The position numbers were made by a program, and so were the translations under genes. A DNA stretch of 64,000 bases. Source: Burkholderia sp. D-99. GTDB taxonomy: Bacteria > Pseudomonadota > Gammaproteobacteria > Burkholderiales > Burkholderiaceae. Under the pieces are notes generated by a model, which saw only the letters and a list, made by a program, of their open reading frames with translations, made no database searches and had not been told where the DNA came from. Each line of letters starts with the position of its first letter. Positions within the stretch are counted from its first letter, which is position 1. The stretch lies in contig NZ_JAAOXM010000018.1 of NCBI RefSeq assembly GCF_011605345.1, positions 1-64,000 on the forward strand, written 5' to 3'. This document shows, piece by piece, positions 25,839 to 34,028 of this stretch.

Positions 25839-28784
25839 TCAGCGGACTGATCGGTACGCCTCCAGCAAGCCCTGATTCCAAGCAGAAATGCCATTGATCA
25901 TTAGGGCTCGGAGGTTGTTTCGGCGGGTGTCCTCCCTACGGTTTCCGTCCTTGTCCAGGTAGGTCACTTTGAGAGCGTCTTGGAAACCCACCATATCCTC
26001 CCGTGCGAGTGCACCGAGGGCGCGGTGGAACTGAGCGACGTCGCCCACCTGATAGGCCACATCGGTGAGTGCAGCTCGCTGGGCCTTGTTAATCATCCAC
26101 CAAAGGCGTGGCTTCACTGACTCCGCGGCTACCCGCGCTCGCTCTTCATATCGGGGGATGCTCAGCTCAAGCAACCTCGCAGCCTGCTCAGGGGTAATCT
26201 GAACCTTGCCACTCTTGATGCCTTCGAGCGAGTCAGCAGGAATGCCTGCACGGCGGAAGTCTTCACCGATGGTCGCTGCGTTAGCGTTGAGGTTGTAGCC
26301 GTAGCCGATGTTCAGGCCAGCTTTCGGATTCGGATCAGGGGTCGCCTTCAGGACCAGCCCCTCGCCCATTGCAATGAGTGATGCAGTCCAGTTTGCCGAG
26401 CCGAGAAACTTCTCCGCTTGGGTGACCTGTAGCTTCGACCCAAGGCCGGTCAGGCGGGAGCCCGAGAGGCCAGCGAAGCTTGGTGTTGATACCGGAAGGT
26501 TGAAGACGTTGCTCAGGACACCATTGAACGCGTCCTCGCGGACCTTAGCAATTTGGCCACGAGTGGCATCATTGATTTGCCCAAGATTCATTGCCTTCGC
26601 CAACACCTGATCGTTGTTGATAATGTCTTGCGAAGTTGCCGAGCCCTCGTTCAGTTTCCCCTTAAGGGCTGCCAGAGCTGACCGCTCATCCTGAGACAGA
26701 ATCTTCGTCTCCGCCGTCTCTTTGATGATCTGACCGAACGTCACGTCAGCCAGCTTATGAATCGGAGCGCCGTTGATGAACGCAGAGAGGGAGTACTTGC
26801 CATCCCTGCCCCAGATGAGGCCGGGGTTCATATCCTCGCCATGCTTCAGGCGGGCTTTCTCAATGTAATTTCGAATAGCCTCCTGAGTCAGTTCGTTGGC
26901 TTGGTTTGGCGGAACCTGCACATCAATCTTGTTCACCTCGTCATAGACGAAGTTGCTCCGCACCTGCTGCTGAATCCACTCTGTGGCTTGGTCCGAACTC
27001 GCAGTCGGATTGCGTAAGTAGTAGTCCCTTAGCTGGAGCCGAGCCCACGCGCTGGTTGCCTCTTCGTTTTGAGGTGTGCCACCGAAGAACCTCCCGACAA
27101 TCCACATCCGCTGAAGCAGCCCCGTGGTCAGCCCAGCTACTTCCTTGGAGACCTTTGCCTTCCATTCCGGATTGCTGGTGAGTTCCTTGGCGAGCTTCTG
27201 AGACTCCGGGGAGATGGACCGGTAGGCCGAGTGATACGCCTCACTGTCGTCTACGCCAGCGCCGCGCTGTTGCGTGTAGGAGCCGAATACCGTGGAGGCT
27301 GTTTCGTCAAAGTACAGGGCGCGAATCTGGTCAGGAAGGCCAGCATAAAGCGCTGCTGCCAACTTAAACTGACTCGAAGCCTGCCCGTCTTTCGGGGGTA
27401 CTGCATTCACTGTTCCGTCGATGAGGGCTTTCAGTCGGCTGTTCGCGATGTCGCTACGCCCTGACCGGCCCGTGATGTCCACGATGGACTTGAGCGCCTG
27501 TTGCACTTCCGGCATCTGCGAGGCGTCCCCGCTGACCTTGCCGGACGCAACCTGCATGAGGACATCCACATCGCGAGCCTGAGCGACATCGAGCGCTGCC
27601 TGAGCGTCCTTCTTGTCGAGTGCCCATGCGGTGCCGTTACCGACTGCCTGAACGGCCAACACGCTCTGCTTCGCGGAGTCGGCCATGTTCTGGAGCCGAC
27701 GGTACTCGCTCAGCGCTGCGGTGGATGTTTTGAACTGGTTCAGCGGGCCGATGCGGTTCACGAAGTCATTGATGTCCGGCTGCACGCCCTGACTCGCAGC
27801 TTCCTCGTCGGCCACGCCGCGCTTGAAGAAGTCGGTCTGCTGTTCCTGCACGATGCGCTGGTTCTGGTCATTGACCGCACGCTCGCGAGCACGCGTGACT
27901 TCCGCCTCAATCTTCGGGTTCATCTGCTGGAGCGTCAGGCCCGTGTGCGGGTCCTTGAACTGCGTGAACAGGTCGAACAGCTCCGGCCGGCCGCTGGCCT
28001 GCCCGGAGATGGTGTTGAGCTTGTCCAGCAGCATGCTGGCCATCTCCGGCCGCGTCATCATGCCCATCTGCGAGCGCATCGGCTCCAGCGTCTCCTGAAT
28101 CCCGTCCCACATCTGGTCGAGGTTCTTGTACGGGTCGATGACCCCATCGGCTGCGGCGGAGAAGTTGCCGAACGCGGTTTCCTTGAGGCGCTGGAACTGG
28201 ACCTGAGCGAAGTCCTTGCGAACTTGGTCAGCCGTAGCGGCCACGCTCTTTGACACCTGCTGGACAATCACGGGGTCCGTGAGGCCAGCGGTGTGCTCCG
28301 CAACCTGCTCATGCAGGAAGCGTTCGGAGTCGAAGTCGTCGGTGTTCTTGTTCTGCTGGTACGCGCTCAGGATGTCGTTCTGCACCTGATTGGCAATCTT
28401 CAGGCCGACCGAGTTGCGGTAGCCTTCAGCGAACGTCGCGTTGAACGCAGGTTCCACCTTCAGGTCGTTCGGCATAGGCGGGACCTTGATGCCCCCGGTC
28501 TGCGCATCGATCAGGCTCGCGTCGGCCAGCTCACCAGCCGTGGTGCCCGCCTTGTGGGCCGTGAAAGCATCCTGCTGGTTCTGGAAGTCCGTGTACTGCT
28601 GGAGGGCGGGGTTGAACGCTTGGAGCCCCGTGATGAGGCCCTGAAGCTCAGCGTCGCCGGATTGCGAGGGAGCGTGGTAGGTGTCCACCGGCTGGCCCTG
28701 CTGCGGGGTGTAGAAGACCTGACGACCCGTTACGGGGACTTCAGGGCGGCTCGTGATGAGCTGAGGTGAATTGGATGCGGGCAT
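25839..28784 (-). CDS. Phage internal virion protein with C-terminal lysozyme-like domain
   Basis: A 981-residue protein. The first 800 residues are Gln/Ala-rich and helical, typical of podovirus internal (ejection) proteins. The last 174 residues resemble a T4-type lysozyme: Glu808 in MGEGLVLKA and Asp817 nine residues later, then GLNIGYGYNL, where the usual catalytic Thr is Asn. In such phages the protein is ejected with the DNA and opens peptidoglycan locally. It is the only recognisable structural gene in the element and it has no frameshift, so it is probably kept by selection or recently acquired. Confidence 0.75.
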   Translation of the reverse strand: MPASNSPQLITSRPEVPVTGRQVFYTPQQGQPVDTYHAPSQSGDAELQGLITGLQAFNPALQQYTDFQNQQDAFTAHKAGTTAGELADASLIDAQTGGIKVPPMPNDLKVEPAFNATFAEGYRNSVGLKIANQVQNDILSAYQQNKNTDDFDSERFLHEQVAEHTAGLTDPVIVQQVSKSVAATADQVRKDFAQVQFQRLKETAFGNFSAAADGVIDPYKNLDQMWDGIQETLEPMRSQMGMMTRPEMASMLLDKLNTISGQASGRPELFDLFTQFKDPHTGLTLQQMNPKIEAEVTRARERAVNDQNQRIVQEQQTDFFKRGVADEEAASQGVQPDINDFVNRIGPLNQFKTSTAALSEYRRLQNMADSAKQSVLAVQAVGNGTAWALDKKDAQAALDVAQARDVDVLMQVASGKVSGDASQMPEVQQALKSIVDITGRSGRSDIANSRLKALIDGTVNAVPPKDGQASSQFKLAAALYAGLPDQIRALYFDETASTVFGSYTQQRGAGVDDSEAYHSAYRSISPESQKLAKELTSNPEWKAKVSKEVAGLTTGLLQRMWIVGRFFGGTPQNEEATSAWARLQLRDYYLRNPTASSDQATEWIQQQVRSNFVYDEVNKIDVQVPPNQANELTQEAIRNYIEKARLKHGEDMNPGLIWGRDGKYSLSAFINGAPIHKLADVTFGQIIKETAETKILSQDERSALAALKGKLNEGSATSQDIINNDQVLAKAMNLGQINDATRGQIAKVREDAFNGVLSNVFNLPVSTPSFAGLSGSRLTGLGSKLQVTQAEKFLGSANWTASLIAMGEGLVLKATPDPNPKAGLNIGYGYNLNANAATIGEDFRRAGIPADSLEGIKSGKVQITPEQAARLLELSIPRYEERARVAAESVKPRLWWMINKAQRAALTDVAYQVGDVAQFHRALGALAREDMVGFQDALKVTYLDKDGNRREDTRRNNLRALMINGISAWNQGLLEAYRSVR

Positions 28785-29162
28785 AGTTCATCGTCAATAC
28801 GGGTAGTGGAAAGGCGCACCCATGCCTACCCGAACGGGCATGGAAGCGAGAGGACAGGAGGTAGGAAAGAGCCCGCACGCAGAACACGCCGAACTCCAAA
28901 AAATAGGTGTGCTCACGCACACGCTAATGCGGTCATCGAAGGCAACGCTGGGGAGGGTCTAGATGCTCTGAATCCCCCTCCCGCTTGCTGCACAAGGGTT
29001 GCGAAGCGGCGCGTTGAGCGAGAGTGAGGGGATAGACGGCCGTAGCGGCGCTAGAGTCTTGCCCAGCTTGCCATCCAGCCGAATGGAAACAAAAAAGCGC
29101 CAGCCGTTTCCGGGAGGCGCTTCTTAGGGGCAGACGGGATTCTCTATCGAATCCGGAGGTGC
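28785..29162. other. Non-coding stretch upstream of the virion gene
   Basis: About 380 bp without a convincing gene. It contains a small hairpin GTGTGC/GCACAC (28907-28922) and the terminator at 29095-29122. The promoter of the virion gene should lie here but no clear one is seen. Confidence 0.5.
29095..29122 (-). terminator. Terminator after the 71-residue gene
   Basis: AAGCGCC (29095-29101) pairs with GGCGCTT (29116-29122). On the minus strand it is followed by TTTTTTGTTTCC. It isolates the virion gene from the small genes on its right. Confidence 0.75.
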
Positions 29163-29378
29163 TCAGGCCGGGGAGCTGGAGACCAGCCAACGACGCAACA
29201 CCAGCGCCTCCCAGCTACGGGCTTCAGTGTCGCGGAAGGTTTCCAACAGGCGGGGCTTACGGTTGCGCTCAACGTAGTCACGGAGCAGCAGGAATTCACG
29301 GGAGCCGATGCGGAGGGACGCGGTGCCCTGGTCGATGCTGAAGGAGAAACGGAGGGTGCTGATGGTGATCTGGAACAT
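29163..29378 (-). CDS. Small unknown protein
   Basis: A 71-residue protein with no recognised family. It begins with beta-prone sequence (MFQITISTLRFSFSI) and continues with a basic helix (LLLRDYVERNRKPRLL). It is followed by its own terminator, which supports it being a real gene. The HTH gene lies 67 bp upstream on the same strand. Confidence 0.5.
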   Translation of the reverse strand: MFQITISTLRFSFSIDQGTASLRIGSREFLLLRDYVERNRKPRLLETFRDTEARSWEALVLRRWLVSSSPA

Positions 29379-29445
29379 TCGCTAACTCGCTAAGTTATCG
29401 GCGCGCCCGATGCGCTGCCGTTGTGAAACAATACCCCCAATGGGG

Positions 29446-29673
29446 TTATTTATCAATCAGCTTCTTGCTTGGATGCTCACCCAATTTCAATAGCAGCAGT
29501 TCCCAAGCAGCCAGAGGCATGGTGCGGTGATCCCCGCTGCCCTCGCTGGCGCTCCACTTGTGCCAAGCGTTGATGCTGACGTGGACCATTGCAGCGGCTT
29601 CGCTACGGGTGATCCCATGCTTCTGGATGATCTGGCGGATTTGCTCCGGCGTGGGCTGCATGAACTCGCTCAT
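29446..29673 (-). CDS. Small phage-type helix-turn-helix protein
   Basis: A 75-residue protein. Residues about 8-36 (PEQIRQIIQKHGITRSEAAAMVHVSINAWHKW) form a Cro-like helix-turn-helix, and the C-terminal half has the PLAAWELLLLKLGEHP segment common in phage regulators of this type. It probably regulates element genes. No operator could be assigned. Confidence 0.7.
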   Translation of the reverse strand: MSEFMQPTPEQIRQIIQKHGITRSEAAAMVHVSINAWHKWSASEGSGDHRTMPLAAWELLLLKLGEHPSKKLIDK

Positions 29674-29751
29674 GACGCTTCTTCTTTGGTCGTCGTTACG
29701 GAGCCGAAAGTTTACGCGCTGAAGTAAACCACTGTCACGCTTGGCAACGCA

Positions 29752-30339
29752 TCAGGCACCGGCTTCCCCCTTCTCACGCAGTCGCATGATGGTCTGACGG
29801 CTGGTCTTAAAGTCTCTCGCAAGTGCAGCCACCGCGTCGCCTTGAGCGAGTCTCCGCGCCACGTCCTCCTGCTGTTCAGCAGTCAGCGCAGACGGCCTGC
29901 CGAATTGCTTCCCCTCCGTGCGGGCTCGCTGGATACCGGCATTGGTCCGTTCGATGAGTAGGTCTCTCTCAAACTCTGCCACTGCCGACAACACTTGCAT
30001 GGTCATCTTCCCCGCTGCGCTGGTCAGGTCGACCCCGCCCAATGCGAGACAATGGACCTTCACCCCCAGCTCAGCCAGCGCCTCCACGGTGGACCGCACG
30101 TCCATCGCATTGCGGCCCAGACGGTCCAGCTTGGTCACTACCAGTACATCACCTGACTCCATGCGGTCCATCAAACGAGTAAAGCCGGGGCGCTCAGAGG
30201 CCGCCACGGAGCCGCTGATGGATTCCTCCACGATGCGCCGGGCGTCAATGGCGAACCCTGCCCGCTCAATCTCTAAGCGCTGATTCTCAGTGGACTGGTC
30301 TGAAGTGGACACACGGCAGTAAGCGAAGACACGGGACAT
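29752..30339 (-). CDS. Serine recombinase of the resolvase/invertase family
   Basis: A 195-residue protein from the ATG at 30339 (AGGTG upstream; a GTG nine bases earlier is less likely). The Ser nucleophile is Ser11 in AYCRVSTSDQ, and conserved arginines lie in KLDRLGRN and the AEFERDLLIERT helix. A C-terminal Hin-type HTH (VAALARDFKTSRQTIMRLRE) follows. It is a short, resolvase-sized enzyme, probably for inversion or resolution; integration is better ascribed to the tyrosine recombinases. Confidence 0.9.
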   Translation of the reverse strand: MSRVFAYCRVSTSDQSTENQRLEIERAGFAIDARRIVEESISGSVAASERPGFTRLMDRMESGDVLVVTKLDRLGRNAMDVRSTVEALAELGVKVHCLALGGVDLTSAAGKMTMQVLSAVAEFERDLLIERTNAGIQRARTEGKQFGRPSALTAEQQEDVARRLAQGDAVAALARDFKTSRQTIMRLREKGEAGA

Positions 30340-30372
30340 AGCGAACACCTGTACGAAATATATGTCCGAATC

Positions 30373-30939
30373 TTACGGCATGTCCGAATATCTTACAAGC
30401 ACACTTTCGGACACCTCTGCCAACCTATGTCCGGAAGGGAACGGTTTTGGACCGCCTTCCACCCCTGCGTGCTGGAAGATGCCCGCCATCTTGACTTTGT
30501 ATTCATCGGGGTTTGCTGTCGCCCATTCGGGGGCTGCGTACACTACGACGTAACCAACAATAGCGCGCGTAAGGCTCCTAGCCGCTTCCTCGACCTTCCC
30601 AGCTAACTCCACTATAGGAGCAAACCCGGCTTCGTCGCCGTCATCTGGCCACCCGTAGGTCTGGATGCATCGATGTATGAGCTTGTGGCGGTTCTCAATG
30701 AACGCATCAATCTGAGCTTCCAGTTCCGGCGCGATGCTGCCCCTCTTCGCCAGTTCCTTGAGGATGTTTTTCATGGGTGCCTTAAATGCACCCTCTGGAA
30801 TGTAGCCGCCAGTCTTGGCGTGATAGTCAGGGTCCGTGTGAATTTTGAATAGCTCGAAAATTGGGACCATTGCAGTCTCAAACGCCTGAGCCATCATCAC
30901 GGCCCGACCAATCGCGACATACGGGTTCAGCATGCTCAC
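30373..30939 (-). CDS. Unknown helical protein with a HEPN-like RxxxxH motif
   Basis: A 188-residue protein that looks all-helical. Arg84 and His89 in FIENRHKLIHR form the R-x4-H motif of HEPN ribonucleases, at the usual place after a helix of acidic and hydrophobic residues. The N-terminal GRAVMMAQAFETAMVPIFEL is also typical of HEPN-related abortive-infection or toxin proteins. RNase activity is inferred only. It lies just upstream of the DUF1883/TIR pair in a low-GC stretch, on the same strand as the serine recombinase. Confidence 0.5.
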   Translation of the reverse strand: MSMLNPYVAIGRAVMMAQAFETAMVPIFELFKIHTDPDYHAKTGGYIPEGAFKAPMKNILKELAKRGSIAPELEAQIDAFIENRHKLIHRCIQTYGWPDDGDEAGFAPIVELAGKVEEAARSLTRAIVGYVVVYAAPEWATANPDEYKVKMAGIFQHAGVEGGPKPFPSGHRLAEVSESVLVRYSDMP

Positions 30940-31218
30940 CTACTGCTAAACGGACTGGAAAGATGCGCGCCCACGCGTCAGGAATCGCGCGCGTTATCGG
31001 ATGCGCATCATGATGGCGTGCTCGCGAGATTCGGGAGGGCCACCGGGGGGAATTCCGTGGCGGGACTTTATCAGATACCCTCTGAGATTTTCCCGGCCAA
31101 CATTTGGAGACCATAAGCACCGGTCGAAATAACAGGAAGGCCGGTGTAGTATCAGAGCACTGCGCGTGGATTTGCTACGCCCAGGACAACTACTTCCGAT
31201 ACGCTACAGGGGACCACC

Positions 31219-31326
31219 TTGAAAAAGATCATTCCCGCCGCGCTTCTTGTAGGCGTAGGTGCAGCGCACGTGCATACCCATCACAAAACATTCCAAGCAA
31301 AGCTACTCTTAACCATCCTCGGATAA
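31219..31326 (+). CDS. Possible 35-residue signal-peptide-like protein
   Basis: A TTG-initiated frame encoding MKKIIPAALLVGVGAAHVH and 16 more residues, with AGGGGACC 6-8 nt upstream. It resembles a bacterial signal peptide or small membrane peptide and ends 22 nt before the DUF1883 start, so the two could be co-transcribed. The short length makes this uncertain. Confidence 0.35.
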   Translation: MKKIIPAALLVGVGAAHVHTHHKTFQAKLLLTILG

Positions 31327-31348
31327 CAATCAAAATTGGAGAGATGCG

Positions 31349-31615
31349 ATGTCATTTCTGCATAAACGCGAATATCTAGAAGAAGGTGATGTGGTTGTCG
31401 TCAACTGCTCACATCAATGCAACATCCACCTGACAGACGACCAAAACTTTCAAAGCTACCGCAGTGGGCGGCAGTTTCGGTATTTTGGTGGATTCTATAA
31501 AATCCTTCCAGCCAGGATAGCCGCACCTCACTCTGGCTACTGGAATATCTCGCTTGACTTGGGAGGAGGCAGTGCAAGCGTCAGGCACTCAATTAGCATC
31601 ATAAAGAAAAATTAA
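31349..31615 (+). CDS. DUF1883 domain protein
   Basis: An 88-residue protein consisting of one DUF1883 domain: an N-terminal FLHKREYLEEGDVVVVNC, the central NFQSYRSGRQFRYFGG, and the C-terminal HSGYWNISLDLGGGSASVRHSI. Function is unknown. To my knowledge DUF1883 often occurs as a partner or N-terminal fusion of TIR domains. Here it is free-standing and 69 bp tail-to-tail with a TIR gene. GGAGAG lies 7 nt before the ATG. GC content is well below the chromosome. Confidence 0.85.
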   Translation: MSFLHKREYLEEGDVVVVNCSHQCNIHLTDDQNFQSYRSGRQFRYFGGFYKILPARIAAPHSGYWNISLDLGGGSASVRHSISIIKKN

Positions 31616-31635
31616 CTTGAATTCCAAATTCCAGG

Positions 31636-31661
31636 CGAAGCCTCTTCCAAGGGAGGCTTCG
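31636..31661. terminator. Hairpin between the convergent DUF1883 and TIR genes
   Basis: CGAAGCCTC (31636-31644) pairs perfectly with GAGGCTTCG (31653-31661) over an 8-nt loop. A clear T-run is missing on either side, so it may be a weak bidirectional terminator or an mRNA-stabilising hairpin. Confidence 0.5.
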
Positions 31662-31684
31662 AGAACACGATAGCCCATCGACCA

Positions 31685-32635
31685 TCAAGCGGTCAGCGCG
31701 CGCCGAAGCATCGGGCTCACATTATAGATATTCGTATTACCACTAAGCGACCGCGTTGCTTTAAGATAACCTTGCCCTTCCAAGAGTCGGATAGCGTGAT
31801 CTACAAGCGGCACTGGTTGTTGGGACGCTTCTGCAAGCGCGCCATTGTGGGTCAACCCATCATTAACGATGCAAAGTCCGATTTGTTGAACAAGCGGCTC
31901 CTCCTCCGCCCCGAGCATCTTAGACACTCCAAAAGTGTCAATCCGTGAATGATACGGGCCCGGCCCCATGTGCTTGACGAGTTCAACGTAGCCCTGATGT
32001 GCAAGCACCTCTAGACTCTCCGAAACCATAGAAGAATCCAACTCATGCTCCGCAGCAGCACTCACAATGTCATCTGGTGAGATGTAGCTCCGTCCTTCTG
32101 AAAGGAATCGGGAATACAAAGCAGCCAACACAAAACTATCACTAAACGATAACCCACTGATCTGAGACAGTGTAGTATTGGACACGTATGCAGGGGGTTC
32201 CCCAATAGGTGGCTTTTCTGTAAAACCAAAGACAGCATCCACGACACGACTCAAACAATGCTGAAAATCACCGACATCCTTAACCGACTCCCAGACCAAC
32301 GATTTTAGCGCTCCAGGAACAGCGCAACTTTCCAGCACGATGGGGATTAATTTCGTTCCCTTCTCAATCCGCTTCACCACTGCGGCATTCAATTCTTCTC
32401 GAACCCACGGCTTAGAAATACTGACAGGGGAGATTACAATTAATACAGCGGCAGCCTCTTTCAATCCCTCCTCGAAAATTTTGTCCACTAGACTATCCCC
32501 GGGAAGCATTTCCCACTTATCCACCCAAGCATCCACCCCCTTACCACGTAGCGCCGTCGCAAATGGGATTACAAATCTATCCTTGTCTTCGCTTGCGTGA
32601 CTGACAAATACCTTAGGTGCCGAGACAGTGCCCAT
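31685..32635 (-). CDS. TIR-domain protein with C-terminal winged-helix region
   Basis: A 316-residue protein from the ATG at 32635. The TIR domain spans about residues 6-140: KVFVSHASEDKD at the N-terminus, the loop DKWEMLPGDS, and WVREE, in which Glu81 aligns with the catalytic Glu of NAD-consuming TIR domains (W-V-x-x-E). The C-terminal half looks like tandem winged helices (SSMVSESLEVLAHQGYVELV; LVDHAIRLLEGQGYLKA). It probably consumes NAD or signals by nucleotide during phage defence. That role is inferred; no cognate sensor is adjacent except DUF1883 and the HEPN-like protein. Confidence 0.8.
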   Translation of the reverse strand: MGTVSAPKVFVSHASEDKDRFVIPFATALRGKGVDAWVDKWEMLPGDSLVDKIFEEGLKEAAAVLIVISPVSISKPWVREELNAAVVKRIEKGTKLIPIVLESCAVPGALKSLVWESVKDVGDFQHCLSRVVDAVFGFTEKPPIGEPPAYVSNTTLSQISGLSFSDSFVLAALYSRFLSEGRSYISPDDIVSAAAEHELDSSMVSESLEVLAHQGYVELVKHMGPGPYHSRIDTFGVSKMLGAEEEPLVQQIGLCIVNDGLTHNGALAEASQQPVPLVDHAIRLLEGQGYLKATRSLSGNTNIYNVSPMLRRALTA

Positions 32636-32755
32636 GTTTCCCCTTATCTGAATCACAGTTGATCGGTAAATTTTCAACTGAAGTTATACCGCATTTCTTA
32701 CACATGAGCCTATGTCTTTGCGGCGAATATCGCCGCCGCCCATTTGCTCTATACC

Positions 32756-33880
32756 TCATGGAGCGCAATTTAGCGCTACCTGGACGGTCATCAGTGCTCG
32801 TATAACGTCACGCTCCGCGAGACTCACATAGTGCCGATGCAATACGTCTCCGCGCTTAGGAGCATGTCCCAAGATTCGTCTGAGCACCGCGTCTCCGATG
32901 CCCAATCGAGCCCCGACACTGGCCAACAATTTCCTGAGGTCATGCAATGTGAAAGTGGGCGCTCCCGCCCGCTCTGCCATTTCCGTAACGTGGTCTGCAG
33001 ACATCCCACCAAACAATCGCACCTCCGCACCCCCGCGTGCGGCGCGCCTCTCCAGTATCTCCCGCATGGGCTCAGTTATCGGTAACGTATGCGGCTTCTT
33101 ACCTTTGGTATCTGGGACTGTGAGGACAAGTCCCGCCATATCCACATCTGCGCGCTTGATCTCGCTTGCCTCGTTCTTGCGAAGTCCAGTCAGTAGCACC
33201 AGCCTGAGATAATCCCGCTGAAGCTCAGGCAGCGCACCGACCGCCCGATGCCATGCCGGTAGGTCTCCCTCCGTCAACGTCCGCGCCCTCGCCTCTGGCC
33301 GCCCCGGCAACAACCCAGCGGCCCTCAGTTTCACAAACGGGCTTTCAATGGTCACGCCATAAACCGCTCCAAGGTAGCTGGTGATTGACCCGATAATTGC
33401 CCGCCCAAGGTCCACCAGCGCCGCTCCCTTGGTCTGAGCGAACTTATGGCAGTGATCCCCGAAGGCCGACTCACGGAGAGCTGAGACTGGCCTATCAAGC
33501 CACTCCGGGAAGTGGGTCTTCAGCAGCGACTCATACCGGGTCAAGCTGGACGGCTTTACCTTCTTCGCCTTCGCGTATTCCGCCAGTGCCTCCCGTAGGG
33601 TCGGTAATTGGACCCGTACCGCTGCCACCGAGTATTCCCCCTCACGGCACTTGCGAAGAATCGGGAGGGCCAGCTCACGGGCCTGAGCGACGGAAATCAG
33701 CGGCCATCGCCCCAGCGTCACCCTGACTTGCTTTCCGCGAACACTGGTCGCCACGCAGAAGGTCTGCACGCGCCTCCCGATTCGGACGCATAGTCCACAC
33801 AAAACCTTGTCCCTCAAGATGGTCCCCGGCTCACCCGCCCGCTTGCCTAGAAGCACGTCCGAAAGCGTTACAATTGACAT
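32756..33880 (-). CDS. int: Tyrosine recombinase / integrase at the right end (P4-like)
   Basis: A 374-residue integrase from the ATG at 33880. The N-terminal domain resembles the arm-binding domain of P4-type integrases (LCVRIGRRVQTF; VTLGRWPLISVAQAREL). Catalytic residues are Arg in LLTGLRKNEASEI, HxxR in LHDLRK, His in ILGHAP and Tyr in HRHYVSL. It begins about 150 bp from attR and reads inward. It is unrelated in detail to the left-end integrase. Confidence 0.9.
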   Translation of the reverse strand: MSIVTLSDVLLGKRAGEPGTILRDKVLCGLCVRIGRRVQTFCVATSVRGKQVRVTLGRWPLISVAQARELALPILRKCREGEYSVAAVRVQLPTLREALAEYAKAKKVKPSSLTRYESLLKTHFPEWLDRPVSALRESAFGDHCHKFAQTKGAALVDLGRAIIGSITSYLGAVYGVTIESPFVKLRAAGLLPGRPEARARTLTEGDLPAWHRAVGALPELQRDYLRLVLLTGLRKNEASEIKRADVDMAGLVLTVPDTKGKKPHTLPITEPMREILERRAARGGAEVRLFGGMSADHVTEMAERAGAPTFTLHDLRKLLASVGARLGIGDAVLRRILGHAPKRGDVLHRHYVSLAERDVIRALMTVQVALNCAP

Positions 33881-33887
33881 TTTCGTG

Positions 33888-33907
33888 GACAAAACTCGTA
33901 CAAAATC
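33888..33907 (+). repeat. 20-bp end site, right copy
   Basis: GACAAAACTCGTACAAAATC matches 21673-21692 at 19 of 20 positions in the same orientation. It lies immediately upstream of the right integrase start and 122 bp from attR, fitting an integrase arm site or an autoregulatory site. Confidence 0.5.
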
Positions 33908-34028
33908 GTTGGTCTAACGCCCCGATTTCTGTCCTTTGTCCCGTCCCCGGATTCGTCCAGCGGTTGCTGCGCATGCCCCTATAGGAGCGCTTGAGGCAAC
34001 TCACGGGACAGCCGTAACCTATTGAATT

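Larger units (their letters stand above)
21612..34028. mobile_element. Integrative element in ychF (cryptic prophage or phage-satellite-like island, 12.5 kb)
   Basis: The element is bounded by 116-bp direct repeats. Its GC content is clearly lower than its surroundings, especially around 31100-32700. A tyrosine recombinase gene begins next to each end and both read inward. Contents in order: recombinase, polymerase-palm protein, two unknowns, phage virion protein with lysozyme domain, two small phage-type proteins, serine recombinase, HEPN-motif protein, DUF1883 protein, TIR protein, second recombinase. No capsid, terminase, portal or tail set is present, so it is not a complete prophage. Confidence 0.88.

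Noticed and set aside
31104..31379. 91-codon frame overlapping the start of DUF1883
   Set aside because: Mixed, Cys/His/Arg-rich composition with no family. The shorter TTG frame at 31219 looks more like a peptide gene.
21612..34028. Complete prophage
   Set aside because: No terminase, portal, capsid, tail or lysis cassette is present; only one virion-like gene was found.
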